64,000 nucleotides of DNA from Pseudomonas sp. GV085 (GCF_003050925.1 NZ_QAOV01000004.1:310001-374000), one strand, 5' to 3'. Numbered from the stretch's first letter, positions 1 to 7,990 are shown. Program-made: numbers and translations. Notes: a model not told the origin generated them from the letters alone.

Positions 1-169
1 CCTGGGTTTTGATACCTGGGTGGCCGAGGATGCGTGCTTTACCTTCGACAAGGCTGACTTTTTCGGCCATGTCCATAGCGCCGAAGAGGTGCATGCGATG
101 TCGCTGGGGAATTTGCAGGGGGAGTATGCGACGGTGGTCAGCACCGCATGTGTATTAAAGGCGGACTGA
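1..169 (+). CDS. Isochorismatase-like cysteine hydrolase, C-terminal part (partial)
   Basis: This is the 3' end of a gene that begins before the window. The open frame (codons starting at base 2) gives about 55 residues ending in TGA at 167-169. The peptide contains GFDTWVAEDACFTFDK near its start and SLGNLQGEYATVVST near its end. This looks like the C-terminal third of the isochorismatase/nicotinamidase-like cysteine hydrolase family, where an alanine-cysteine turn carries the nucleophile and the end packs against the Rossmann-like core. The substrate cannot be inferred from this fragment. Family assignment is by recognition of the C-terminal pattern only. Confidence 0.6.
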   Translation, partial: LGFDTWVAEDACFTFDKADFFGHVHSAEEVHAMSLGNLQGEYATVVSTACVLKAD

Positions 170-331
170 AAAACCTGTAGGAGCAGCCGGTCGACGCTCG
201 ATTGCTCGCGATGGTGTGTCAGCTACACAGATGTCGACTGACAGTCCATCGCGTGCAAGGGAACTGCATCCACAGCACAGGTCTGCTCGCGAAGGCGATT
301 CAACAGGCGAAGCAAGCCTTCGCCCGAAGCA
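170..331. repeat. Intergenic segment with degraded REP-type repeat
   Basis: No gene is visible. The segment holds CTGTAGGAGC near 175 and CTCGCGATGG and CCATCGCG further on. These are pieces of the CTGTAGGAGCGAGC...CTCGCGATGG repeat found intact elsewhere in the window, but here the arms are rearranged and imperfect. A short GC-rich hairpin (GAAGC...GCTTC) lies around 310-330, next to the stop of the minus-strand gene. Confidence 0.4.
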
Positions 332-544
332 TCAAGCGCCGTGGCACTTCTTGAATTTCTTGCCGTTGCCGCATGGGCACGGATCGTTGCGGCCGACGTC
401 TTTCAGGGCATTGCGCGCCGGTTCCTGGTGAGCGTGGCCGCAGTTCGGACCGTGGACATGGCCGTGGTCGTGATCATGGTGGTGATGGTCATGATCATGA
501 TCGTGGTTGCAGTCAGGGCCGTGGACGTGGGGTTGCTGGGTCAT
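332..544 (-). CDS. Small His-rich protein with SEC-C metal-binding motif
   Basis: A 70-residue protein. Residues 6-40 are a histidine/aspartate run interrupted by two HGPxC units (C12 and C35). Residues 56-68 are a SEC-C motif, [13 protein letters not shown], with the zinc-ligand pattern C56-x-C58-x8-C67-H68. SEC-C modules are the zinc-binding tails of SecA, YchJ and several small proteins. The His-rich half suggests extra metal binding or storage, which is inference. Its ATG overlaps the TGA of the upstream lipoprotein gene (ATGA), so the two are translationally coupled. The partner and function are unknown. Confidence 0.75.
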   Translation of the reverse strand: MTQQPHVHGPDCNHDHDHDHHHHDHDHGHVHGPNCGHAHQEPARNALKDVGRNDPCPCGNGKKFKKCHGA

Positions 545-1035
545 CGGTGTTGCTCCGGAATTAAATCGGCGGCGATTATCACGCCATTGCGCGCCAGGTG
601 CACGTAGTGGGCGATGAATATACCGGTTTCCAGTTCACCATCCAGACGATAGGGAATGGGTTGATCGGATTTTTTCAGCAGTTTGGCCAGATCACGGACC
701 TTGGACCACAGGTTGGTGCGGATCGGCACCTTGAAGTAAGCGCTGTGCCTGGGGCCGATGGTGAACCAGTGTTCGTACTCGCCGTCGGCCAGCAGTATGT
801 CACCCAGGTGAACGCGATACTCCAGACTGCGCACCGTCAGGTCGCTGTCGTTGGGGTTGTCGATGCGAAAGTGCAGGAGGAATTTCTGTTCCAGCAGTTT
901 GGCGCTGACCACCTCGATCTTCACCAGATGGACCTCGGGGTCCGGCAAGTCGTCGTCGAACCACGATGTACAGCCGCCGAGTCCGAGTGTCAGGAACAAC
1001 ATCAGCAGATAGAGTGCGCCGTGGCGGATGATCAT
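541..1035 (-). CDS. LEA type 2 (WHy-domain) lipoprotein
   Basis: A 164-residue predicted lipoprotein. Residues 1-22 are a hydrophobic signal with lipobox LGGC (lipidated Cys22). The rest (about 35-160) has the repeating beta pattern of LEA_2/WHy domains, including [18 protein letters not shown], close to the family's NPN motif. Such bacterial proteins are desiccation- or stress-linked envelope proteins, but a biochemical role is not established. The start at 1035 was chosen because it gives a clean lipoprotein signal and follows GGGAGAAAC. A longer in-frame extension exists upstream but lacks a signal and runs through a REP half-repeat. Confidence 0.8.
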   Translation of the reverse strand: MIIRHGALYLLMLFLTLGLGGCTSWFDDDLPDPEVHLVKIEVVSAKLLEQKFLLHFRIDNPNDSDLTVRSLEYRVHLGDILLADGEYEHWFTIGPRHSAYFKVPIRTNLWSKVRDLAKLLKKSDQPIPYRLDGELETGIFIAHYVHLARNGVIIAADLIPEQHR

Positions 1036-1070
1036 CGTGGTGTTTCTCCCTTGAGCCCCGGTCCAGACCC

Positions 1071-1105
1071 AAAAGATCGCAGCCTTCGGCAGCTCCTGCG
1101 GGGGT
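1071..1105. repeat. Single arm of the AAAAGATCGCAGCC REP-type repeat
   Basis: One unpaired copy of the arm AAAAGATCGCAGCCTTCGGC followed by AGCTCCTGCG. The same arm occurs as paired inverted repeats at 17057, 27713 and 54775. It lies between the lipoprotein gene and ychJ. Confidence 0.7.
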
Positions 1106-1123
1106 GAACAGACATTCCATGTC

Positions 1124-1600
1124 CTAACTGCTGAAATAGCCTGCGCAACACTTCTTGAACTTCTGCCCACTCGCGCATGGGCAGGTGTCATTGCGTCCGG
1201 GCTTGAGCGGCACGGTGGGGTCGATGAAATACCAGCGCCCGGTGTTTTGCACAAATGACGAACGCTCGCGGTGGCTGTGCTCGCCATTACTGTCGTGCCA
1301 GCGTGCAGTGAAGGTCACGAAAGCGTGTTCAGGCTGGCCGCCCAGCACTTCGGAGCTTTCCACCTCAAGGCCCAGCCACGTACTTTGCGCGCTCCAGTCG
1401 CTGATCGATTGACGGTCCAGGCCGGCCTGTTGGGCGGGCAGGGTGGTGGCCACCAGATAGTCGACCAACCCCAGCACGTAGGCGCTGTAGCGCGAGCGCA
1501 TCAAGGCTTCGGCGCACGGCGCCGGGTGCCCGGCATGGTAGTGACCGCAGCAGGCGTCGAGCAGGGTGCCGCTGCCGCAAGGGCAAATGGGTGTACTCAT
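1124..1600 (-). CDS. ychJ: YchJ family (UPF0225) SEC-C protein
   Basis: 158 residues. There is a SEC-C-type knuckle at each end: CPCGSG at residues 6-11 with a following CCGHYH, and [13 protein letters not shown] close to the C terminus. Between them is the YchJ middle domain, with [13 protein letters not shown] and a later WYFIDP segment, which resembles NTF2-like folds. Architecture and length match YchJ. Its molecular role is unknown in any organism I can name. The start at 1600 was preferred over upstream in-frame starts because [11 protein letters not shown] is the family's normal beginning. It lies 4 bp downstream of the preceding minus-strand gene. Confidence 0.88.
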   Translation of the reverse strand: MSTPICPCGSGTLLDACCGHYHAGHPAPCAEALMRSRYSAYVLGLVDYLVATTLPAQQAGLDRQSISDWSAQSTWLGLEVESSEVLGGQPEHAFVTFTARWHDSNGEHSHRERSSFVQNTGRWYFIDPTVPLKPGRNDTCPCASGQKFKKCCAGYFSS

Positions 1601-1604
1601 TGCA

Positions 1605-2102
1605 TTACCACCAGTATTTCCCGAAGTTTTCCGGATTGGCCCAGAAGCGCGAATTGAGCCAGTCAGGGACTTGTTTGTATTCAAGCAGATCGTAGGTGAA
1701 CAGGGTCAAGACCTGTTCGTCCCGTTGAAAGCGTTCGCTGGCTTGCAGGGCCAGGGAGAAAAAGTCGGTTTCCTGCCAACCACACGCTGACAGATCCGCC
1801 AACACGGCGATGCGGCTGGCGTTGAGGTTGCGAATGCCGCCCAGCAGATTCAGGCCGTTGCGCTTGGGCAAATGCTCCAGGCAATCGACCACCAGGGCCA
1901 GGTCGAATCGGCGGGCCGCCAACTCGTCGGGCAACGGCCCGGGGGCAGCGAAAGCGACGCTGCTGTCCGGGTGAGCGAGCTTGAAAGCCTCCAGCGCCGG
2001 GAACTCGCTGGCGCCGATCAACAACAGGCGCGCGGGGGCATATCGGTCAAGCAAAGCGGCCAGTGCCTGCTGCGGCGTGCGTGAAGAAATACCTGCAATC
2101 AT
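1605..2102 (-). CDS. Conserved hypothetical protein, Rossmann-like
   Basis: 165 residues, with no signal peptide or membrane segment. The middle shows alternating hydrophobic strands ([34 protein letters not shown]) arranged like a class I methyltransferase or other Rossmann fold, but no clear glycine-rich SAM loop is seen. The C terminus is rich in aromatic residues. I recall this as a Pseudomonas-restricted family (DUF6231-like); that name is from memory and less certain than the fold impression. It is probably co-transcribed with ychJ, which follows after 4 bp. Confidence 0.6.
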   Translation of the reverse strand: MIAGISSRTPQQALAALLDRYAPARLLLIGASEFPALEAFKLAHPDSSVAFAAPGPLPDELAARRFDLALVVDCLEHLPKRNGLNLLGGIRNLNASRIAVLADLSACGWQETDFFSLALQASERFQRDEQVLTLFTYDLLEYKQVPDWLNSRFWANPENFGKYWW

Positions 2103-2239
2103 CGAAGATCCTCAATCAGATCTGCCAAGACTAGCCTGACCGAACGTTCGGGCCTAGAGCGGCCGGGCGACAAAAGCATCAACCTGTCGTTAATACACGA
2201 ATAAACAGCATGGCCTATTGCTGGCGGAGATTAAAACTC

Positions 2240-2283
2240 GGGTCTTTACTACCTGAATCGGTTTTAAGCCGATCCCTCAGGAG
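2240..2283 (+). promoter_or_regulatory. Leader hairpin partly covering the RBS of the first OmpA gene
   Basis: The leader contains GGGTCTTTACT (2240-2250), then CCTGA-ATCGG (2252-2261), a 7-base loop, and CCGAT-CCC-TCAGG (2269-2281). The arms pair as 5 bp, a three-base bulge, then 5 bp. The AGGAG Shine-Dalgarno (2279-2283) is partly inside the stem. A similar element with the same GGGTCTTTACT start precedes the second OmpA gene. A role in translational control is inference. Confidence 0.5.
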
Positions 2284-2291
2284 AAAACTAG

Positions 2292-2987
2292 ATGAGCATA
2301 GTACGGACAGCATTACCCTTGGTTCTGCTAACCAGTGTCTTGACTGGTTGCGCAGGTTTGCAGAAAACCGACTGGCCGACCTGTGCGGCGGTCGGTGGTG
2401 TCGTGGGTGCGGGCCTCGGTGCGACCGAAAGCTCGGCATGGGCAGGGTATGGTGCTCTGCTCGTCGGCGGTACGGCGGCGGCTTATTGCTGGGTTCATGG
2501 TGATGGCGACGAAGACGGCGATGGTGTGCCAGACAGTCGCGACAAGTGCCCAGGCACGCCAAAAGGCGTTAAGGTCGATGCCAACGGTTGCCCACCACCT
2601 GCACCTGCACCTGTGGTCGAAGAAGTGGCTGTAGTCCAGGAAGAAACCATCGTCATCCGCGATGTTCACTTCCAGTTTAATAAAGCCACGCTTACCTCGT
2701 CCGATAAACAGGTACTCGACAAGATTGCCACTCGCTTGAAAGCCGAGGCCCCTACTGCTCAACTGACCGTAACCGGCCATACCGACAGCGTGGGCAGTGA
2801 CACCTATAACCAGAAACTGTCGGATAAACGCGCCCACTCGGTGGTTGAATACCTCATCGGGCAAGGCGTACCTCGCAGCAACTTCGTGTCGGTTGTCGGT
2901 GCCGGTGAAAGCCAGCCAGTTGCGGACAACAAAACCGCTGACGGCCGTGCACAGAACCGTCGTACCGAAATCAAAATCCAGCGTTAA
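2292..2987 (+). CDS. OmpA-family lipoprotein with Asp-rich TSP3-like linker
   Basis: 231 residues. The signal peptide ends in lipobox LTGC (Cys20). Residues 30-66 form a glycine-rich hydrophobic stretch. Residues 70-100 are an acidic DGDEDGDGVPD...CPGTPKGV segment like thrombospondin type 3 calcium-binding repeats, followed by a Pro/Ala linker. Residues about 120-231 are an OmpA/MotB peptidoglycan-binding domain with the expected VTGHTDSVG and RAQNRRTEI motifs, so the diaminopimelate-binding Asp and Arg are present. It probably tethers the outer membrane to the cell wall. A tandem paralogue lies 90 bp downstream. Confidence 0.88.
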   Translation: MSIVRTALPLVLLTSVLTGCAGLQKTDWPTCAAVGGVVGAGLGATESSAWAGYGALLVGGTAAAYCWVHGDGDEDGDGVPDSRDKCPGTPKGVKVDANGCPPPAPAPVVEEVAVVQEETIVIRDVHFQFNKATLTSSDKQVLDKIATRLKAEAPTAQLTVTGHTDSVGSDTYNQKLSDKRAHSVVEYLIGQGVPRSNFVSVVGAGESQPVADNKTADGRAQNRRTEIKIQR

Positions 2988-3024
2988 GCCCCCCCGGGTC
3001 CGCGCCTTGTGCAGTCGCGGATGC

Positions 3025-3069
3025 GGGTCTTTACTCCTGTGTGACCGGTATTGGCCGGTGACACAGGAG
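3025..3069 (+). promoter_or_regulatory. Leader hairpin fully sequestering the RBS of the second OmpA gene
   Basis: GGGTCTTTACT (3025-3035) overlaps a long hairpin. The left arm is CTCCTGTGTGACCGG (3034-3048), the loop is six bases, and the right arm is CCGGTGACACAGGAG (3055-3069). The arms pair along 15 positions with a single mismatch. The right arm ends in the AGGAG Shine-Dalgarno, nine bases before the ATG at 3078. A weak transcription terminator is unlikely, because no T-run follows. The arrangement is that expected of an RNA thermometer or another occluding leader, which is inference. Confidence 0.6.
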
Positions 3070-3077
3070 CTTTCAAC

Positions 3078-3788
3078 ATGATCGTTCTCACAAGGACCGT
3101 CTTGCCGGTTCTGCTACTTGGCAGCCTCTTGACCGGTTGCGCCACCCACAGCGATGGCACTGCCCCCCTCAATCAACGTACCTGGCCAATTTGCAGCGTG
3201 ATCGGCGGCCTGGTCGGTGGTGGCCTGGGCGCAATCGAGAGTGGCGCTTGGGCCGCGGGTGGGGCGGCGCTGGGTATCTTGTCTGGCGGCTTGATCTGCT
3301 ATGCCCAGGATGGCGACGAAGACGGCGACGGCGTTTTCGACCGACGTGACCGTTGCGCTGATACTCCCGCCAATACCCCGGTCGACCATCGCGGTTGCCC
3401 GGCGCCGCAGTACCCGGACAGCGTCCAGGCCGAGCCTGCGCAATCCGAAGTCATCACCCTGAGCGATGACGTACTGTTTGCCTTCAATCAATCCGACCTG
3501 ACCCCGACGGCGAAGAGTCAACTGGACGCGTTGATGAGCAAGTTCGAGGATGCCGATGTGGTCAGCATCAAAGTGGTCGGCCATACCGACAGCGTCGGTT
3601 CGGATGCCTATAACCAGACCTTGTCGGAGCGACGTGCCAGCAGCGTGGCGGAATACTTGTTAAGCCAGGGTGTGGCGCCGAACAAAGTCACCAGCGAAGG
3701 CAACGGCGCGAGCCAACCGATTGCCGACAACAAAACAGAAGAAGGCCGTGCGAAAAACCGTCGCGTGGATCTGCATATAAACCGCTGA
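3078..3788 (+). CDS. OmpA-family lipoprotein, tandem paralogue
   Basis: 236 residues. Same plan as the upstream gene: lipobox LTGC (Cys21), a glycine-rich hydrophobic region, an acidic DGDEDGDGVFDRRD repeat, then an OmpA-like domain with VVGHTDSVG and RAKNRRVDL. The two proteins share much of their C-terminal halves and diverge in the linker, which indicates an old tandem duplication. ATG 3078 was chosen over an in-frame upstream start because AGGAG at 3065-3069 precedes it and it opens directly onto the signal peptide. The upstream start would lie inside the leader hairpin. Confidence 0.88.
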   Translation: MIVLTRTVLPVLLLGSLLTGCATHSDGTAPLNQRTWPICSVIGGLVGGGLGAIESGAWAAGGAALGILSGGLICYAQDGDEDGDGVFDRRDRCADTPANTPVDHRGCPAPQYPDSVQAEPAQSEVITLSDDVLFAFNQSDLTPTAKSQLDALMSKFEDADVVSIKVVGHTDSVGSDAYNQTLSERRASSVAEYLLSQGVAPNKVTSEGNGASQPIADNKTEEGRAKNRRVDLHINR

Positions 3789-3936
3789 GCCATGAGATAG
3801 AGCCGTCGGGCGACATTTGTGAGCGGTGCGACGGCCGTTCGGCGGCCTGCATGAAGATTTTTCCGTTGCCCTCTGGCTTATCCCGCGTGGAAGCCGTTAC
3901 TGTTCGCGCAAACAATAATTCTCATTGGGGGCGCGT

Positions 3937-4215
3937 ATGAAAGTCTTATGGGGACTGGGGCGGTTACTGACCTTGCTGTTCTGGTCAGTAGTGCTGGTCA
4001 ATCTGCTCACACCGTTCGTCTTTCCGCTGCACCCGTTGGTCAATCTGGCCGGCGGCCTGTTGGGGTTCATCCATCTTCTGGAAGCGTTGCTGTGCTATCG
4101 CAGCCTCCGGGGTCGCGCCCATCCCTGGCTTGACCGTCTGAAGATCGTCATTTTCGGCGTATTCCATCTGCAAACCATTCCAGCCCCCACCGCTTCGAAG
4201 GCTTCCCATGCGTAA
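3937..4215 (+). CDS. DUF1145 family small membrane protein
   Basis: 92 residues. It has two or three hydrophobic segments (about 5-30, 33-52 and a weaker 65-80), with a short basic loop RSLRGRAHPWLDRLK. Pattern and length resemble the DUF1145 family of small inner-membrane proteins of unknown function. ATG 3937 is used; an in-frame TTG twelve bases earlier has no better ribosome binding site. The 3' end overlaps the next gene by 8 bp, so the two are probably translated together. Confidence 0.7.
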   Translation: MKVLWGLGRLLTLLFWSVVLVNLLTPFVFPLHPLVNLAGGLLGFIHLLEALLCYRSLRGRAHPWLDRLKIVIFGVFHLQTIPAPTASKASHA

Positions 4216-4966
4216 ACTCTGTCTGCTCGCCGCACTCATCAGCCCATTGGCCAGCGCGCAGGTGGTGAGTGTCGAACCCAACTCGCTGATGCGCTTGCCC
4301 AACACCGCCAGCACTCTGCAACTGGAACGCCTGGAAGTGGCCGATTACGGCACCTTGCTGATTCCCTCGAACGTGACCGAAGTCACCGTGGGTGAATTGC
4401 ATCTGGGGCGTGAAGCGCGCATTGCCATCGTGCCGGGGGAGCAGGCGCTGGCCCTGAAGGTCCGTCGCGCTGATTTGTCCGAAGGCAGTCAGATCACCGC
4501 CCGTGGCGCACCCGGAACCTATCAGAAGGCCGCCCGATCCGGACGCAATCTTGATTTGCAGATCAAGGCCCTGAACGCACCGCAATTGATCGTTGATGCT
4601 CGTGGTGGTGCGGGCGCACCGGGGTTTATTGGTCTCGATGGGGCCAACGGCGAGGAACCGGGCTGCACCTGGGGTCAAGCCGGTCGCGGTGCCGATGGCA
4701 GTGACGGCAGCAACGGCCAGCCAGGGGCTCCGGGGGCTCTGGTTAAACTGGCAGTGCCGCACGACTACCCGACAGACCGGATCAAGGTTCAGGTGGCCGG
4801 CGGTGCCGGTGGCCTGGCCGGCCCGGGCGGCAAGCCGGGCGCGGGTGGCAAGGCCAAGGGCTGCCTGATTTACAAGGCCGATGGCGGCAAGAGCGGTAAA
4901 CCTGGCACCGATGGACAGCCGGGAGCTGAAGGTGCGGCGGGTTCGGTGACGGTGCAGCGGTTGTAA
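4208..4966 (+). CDS. Secreted collagen-like (Gly-X-Y) protein
   Basis: 252 residues with a cleavable signal peptide (1-17, ending ASA-Q). Residues 18-130 form a beta-rich domain with repeating strands (LERLEVADYGTLLIPSNVTEV). Two glycine-repeat blocks follow at about 133-177 and 198-245, containing runs such as GAPGFIGLDGANG and GKPGTDGQPGAEG, separated by a short hydrophobic strand segment. Two cysteines (153 and 219) could form a disulphide. The blocks are irregular and short for a stable collagen triple helix, so a glycine-rich loop or beta-solenoid is also possible. Export is well supported; the role at the surface is unknown. Confidence 0.75.
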   Translation: MRKLCLLAALISPLASAQVVSVEPNSLMRLPNTASTLQLERLEVADYGTLLIPSNVTEVTVGELHLGREARIAIVPGEQALALKVRRADLSEGSQITARGAPGTYQKAARSGRNLDLQIKALNAPQLIVDARGGAGAPGFIGLDGANGEEPGCTWGQAGRGADGSDGSNGQPGAPGALVKLAVPHDYPTDRIKVQVAGGAGGLAGPGGKPGAGGKAKGCLIYKADGGKSGKPGTDGQPGAEGAAGSVTVQRL

Positions 4967-5000
4967 ATCTCGCCAGGAAGTATGTGGCAATTGATTTCCA

Positions 5001-5161
5001 GTGGCGAGGGAGCTTGTCGGGTCGCCGCACCGTCCCGTTCGACTGCGAAGCAGTCGTAAAAACGGTCACCACTTATTTTCTGAAAAAACGTGGTCGCCAG
5101 TTTTAGGGTCGCTTCGCAACCCAGCGGGACGATGCGGCGCTCCGACAAGCTCCCTCGCCAC
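5001..5161. repeat. REPIN-like inverted repeat, GTGGCGAGGG family
   Basis: The outer arms are GTGGCGAGGGAGCTTGTCGG (5001-5020) and its reverse complement at 5142-5161. Between them is about 120 bp containing smaller inverted elements (CGACTGCGAAGCAGTCG, and GGGTCGCTTCGCAACCC). This is the two-REP, head-to-tail structure called REPIN in fluorescent pseudomonads. It lies between convergent genes. The same family recurs at 10404-10514. Confidence 0.85.
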
Positions 5162-5186
5162 AACCACCTCTCAGGCCAGAGTTACT

Positions 5187-5651
5187 TCAAAACATCGGCC
5201 GAGCCGCCGCTATCGCCACCACCGCCAACCCCACTAACAAATTGATACCCACCAAGCGGCGAATCCGTCCAAGTACACTGGCCCCCGCGGGCCAGTCCTG
5301 CCCGGTCACGGCGGTGCGCAGTTCCGGCAGCATCAGCGCCTGAATGCGGATAAACAGCGCCGTCATCACCACATACAAACCCATCATCACCTGTACATAG
5401 CGCGGTGCGGTTTCAAAACCGTTGAAGTGCAAATTCAGCATGCCCACGCCGCTGACCGGCAACAGCACCACCGCCACCCAGACCCAGCGGAAAAAACCTT
5501 GAAACACTTCTACCCACAGCTTCAGCCGGGCAGGGCCCTCCAGCGCCGTGATCGCCGCGGGGCGCAGGACCATCCAGGCGAAAAACATGCCGCCGACCCA
5601 GACCAGGGCCGCCAGTACATGCAGGCTATAGATGAGGCTAAAAGGTGTCAT
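5187..5651 (-). CDS. CopD-like integral membrane protein
   Basis: 154 residues with four hydrophobic segments (about 5-27, 55-75, 83-103 and 130-152). The N terminus, SLHVLAALVWVGGMFFAW, has the histidine and tryptophan pattern typical of CopD/DUF2269-like membrane proteins, where the His may bind haem or copper. No periplasmic domain is present, so it is the minimal form. A metal or haem role is inference. It stands alone between a REPIN and the divergent dinG. Confidence 0.65.
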   Translation of the reverse strand: MTPFSLIYSLHVLAALVWVGGMFFAWMVLRPAAITALEGPARLKLWVEVFQGFFRWVWVAVVLLPVSGVGMLNLHFNGFETAPRYVQVMMGLYVVMTALFIRIQALMLPELRTAVTGQDWPAGASVLGRIRRLVGINLLVGLAVVAIAAARPMF

Positions 5652-5750
5652 TGGGTTACTCCGTTCTGCGCGGTATTCATTAGCGGGGTATGATAGCGAC
5701 CAAACCGAACCACTGAAAATTTATCCAGCGTTTTTTGCGCCCGACAATCC

Positions 5751-7895
5751 ATGATCAGCACCGAACTCAAAACCACGATCCAGGGCGCCTACTCGCGTTT
5801 TCTCGAAGCCAAGAGCCTCAAGCCGCGTTATGGCCAACGCCTGATGATCGCCGAAGTCGCCAAGGTCCTGGGTGACATCGACACCGACGACGAAGGCCGG
5901 CGCAGTGGCGACCCCGCGATTGTCGCGGTGGAAGCCGGCACCGGTACCGGCAAGACCGTGGCCTACAGCCTGGCGGCGATTCCCACGGCGAAGGCCGCCG
6001 GCAAGCGCCTGGTGATCGCCACGGCCACCGTGGCCCTGCAAGAGCAGATCGTCTACAAGGACTTGCCCGACCTGATGCGCAACAGCGGGCTGAACTTCAG
6101 CTTCGCCCTGGCCAAGGGGCGCGGGCGCTACATGTGCCTGTCCAAGCTCGACATGTTGCTTCAGGAAGGCCACGCGCAGACCGCCACGGCGCAGTTGTTC
6201 GAAGAAGAAGGTTTCAAGATCGAGGTCGACGAGGCCAGCCAGAAGCTGTTCACCAGCATGATCGAGAAGCTCGCCGGCAATAAATGGGACGGTGACCGCG
6301 ACAGTTGGTCAACCGCCCTGGAAGACGCCGACTGGGCGCGCTTGACCACCGACCACAGCCAGTGCACCAACCGTCATTGCCCGAACTTCGGCCAGTGCGC
6401 CTTCTACAAGGCCCGCGAAGGCATGGGCAAGGTTGACGTGATCGTCACCAACCACGACATGGTTCTGGCCGACCTGGCCCTGGGCGGCGGCGCGGTGCTG
6501 CCTGACCCGCGCGACACCATCTACGTGTTCGACGAAGGCCATCACCTGCCGGACAAGGCCATCGGCCACTTCGCCCATTACACGCGCCTGCGCTCCACCG
6601 CCGACTGGCTGGAAACCACCGCCAAGAACCTCACCAAACTGTTGGCCCAGCACCCGTTGCCGGGCGACTTGGGCAAGTTGATCGAGCAGGTGCCGGAGCT
6701 GGCGCGGGAGATCAAGACCCAGCAGCAGTTCATGTTCACCGCCTGCGAGCAGATTGCCGATTTCAAACCCGGCGAAGACGTTGAAGGCCGCGAGCGCCCG
6801 CGTCACCGATTCGTCGGCGGTGTGATTCCCGAGCACATGCGCGAGATGGGCATTGAACTGAAGAAAGGCTTCGCGCGCCTGACGGACCTGTTCACCCGCC
6901 TGACCGAACTGCTCAAGGAAGGCATGGACGGCGAGGTCAACATTGGCATCGCCAGCAACCAGGCCGAAGAGTGGTATCCGCTGTTCGGCAGCCTGCTGTC
7001 GCGTTCTTCCGGCAACTGGGAGCTGTGGACCGCCTTCACCGTCGAAGACCCGGAAGACAACCCGCCCATGGCGCGCTGGCTGACTCTGGCCGAGAGCGGT
7101 TCGCTGTTCGATATCGAGGTCAACGCAAGTCCCATCCTCGCGGCGGAAATGCTCCGGCGCAATTTGTGGAATGTGGCGTATGGCTGTCTGGTCACCTCGG
7201 CGACCTTGACCGCACTCGGCACCTTCGACCGCTTCCGCATGCGCGCCGGCCTGCCGAAAAAAGCCGTGACGGCGGTGGTGCCAAGCCCGTTCCATCATGC
7301 CGACGCCGGTGTGTTGCGGGTGCCGAACCTGAACGCCGACCCCCGTGATGCAGCAGCGCATACCGCCGCGATCATTCGTGATCTGCCTGAATTGGTCGAA
7401 GGCTCGCGGGGCACGCTGGTGCTGTTTTCCTCGCGTAAACAGATGCAGGACGTGTTCGATGGCCTGGACCGCGACTGGCGCAAGCAAGTGTTCATCCAGG
7501 GCAACCTGTCGAAACAGGAAACCCTCAACAAGCACAAGGCGCGAGTCGATGGCGGCGACTCCAGCGTGCTGTTCGGCCTGGCGAGCTTCGCCGAAGGGGT
7601 CGACTTGCCCGGTGCCTATTGCGAGCACGTGGTCATTGCCAAGATTCCTTTCTCGGTACCCGATGATCCGGTCGAAGCGGCGCTGGCCGAGTGGATCGAA
7701 GCCCGGGGCGGCAATCCGTTCATGGAAATCTCCGTGCCGGACGCCTCGCTAAAACTGGTCCAGGCCTGTGGTCGCTTGCTGCGCACCGAAGAAGACCGCG
7801 GCACCATCACCTTGCTCGACCGGCGCCTGGTGACCCAGCGCTATGGCAAAGCCATCCTCAACGCGTTGCCGCCGTTCCGTCGAGAAATTTCCTGA
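5751..7895 (+). CDS. dinG: ATP-dependent DNA helicase DinG
   Basis: 714 residues, the normal length for DinG. It is an XPD-like superfamily 2, 5'-to-3' helicase that resolves R-loops and forked structures during DNA repair. Walker A is AGTGTGKT (62-69). The four iron-sulphur ligands are visible as C129, C205, C210 and C216. The Walker B box is DEGH (261-264). The C-terminal helicase half includes LVLFSSRKQMQ and FGLASFAEGVDLPG, plus QACGRLLRTEEDRG near the end. All key residues are intact. It is preceded by a 99-bp gap and is probably monocistronic. Confidence 0.95.
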   Translation: MISTELKTTIQGAYSRFLEAKSLKPRYGQRLMIAEVAKVLGDIDTDDEGRRSGDPAIVAVEAGTGTGKTVAYSLAAIPTAKAAGKRLVIATATVALQEQIVYKDLPDLMRNSGLNFSFALAKGRGRYMCLSKLDMLLQEGHAQTATAQLFEEEGFKIEVDEASQKLFTSMIEKLAGNKWDGDRDSWSTALEDADWARLTTDHSQCTNRHCPNFGQCAFYKAREGMGKVDVIVTNHDMVLADLALGGGAVLPDPRDTIYVFDEGHHLPDKAIGHFAHYTRLRSTADWLETTAKNLTKLLAQHPLPGDLGKLIEQVPELAREIKTQQQFMFTACEQIADFKPGEDVEGRERPRHRFVGGVIPEHMREMGIELKKGFARLTDLFTRLTELLKEGMDGEVNIGIASNQAEEWYPLFGSLLSRSSGNWELWTAFTVEDPEDNPPMARWLTLAESGSLFDIEVNASPILAAEMLRRNLWNVAYGCLVTSATLTALGTFDRFRMRAGLPKKAVTAVVPSPFHHADAGVLRVPNLNADPRDAAAHTAAIIRDLPELVEGSRGTLVLFSSRKQMQDVFDGLDRDWRKQVFIQGNLSKQETLNKHKARVDGGDSSVLFGLASFAEGVDLPGAYCEHVVIAKIPFSVPDDPVEAALAEWIEARGGNPFMEISVPDASLKLVQACGRLLRTEEDRGTITLLDRRLVTQRYGKAILNALPPFRREIS

Positions 7896-7990
7896 AACAC
7901 CGGTGGGCGGTTTTGCCCACCGCGTTGTCTATCTCTCTGCCATCGCTTTTCCACTGGCCCATCCGGGTCGTTAGGGAGATTTTCGTTCTC

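Noticed and set aside
3034..3069. Strong hairpin before the second OmpA gene considered as a terminator of the first
   Set aside because: No T-tract follows, and its right arm is the ribosome binding site of the next gene, so a translational role is more likely.
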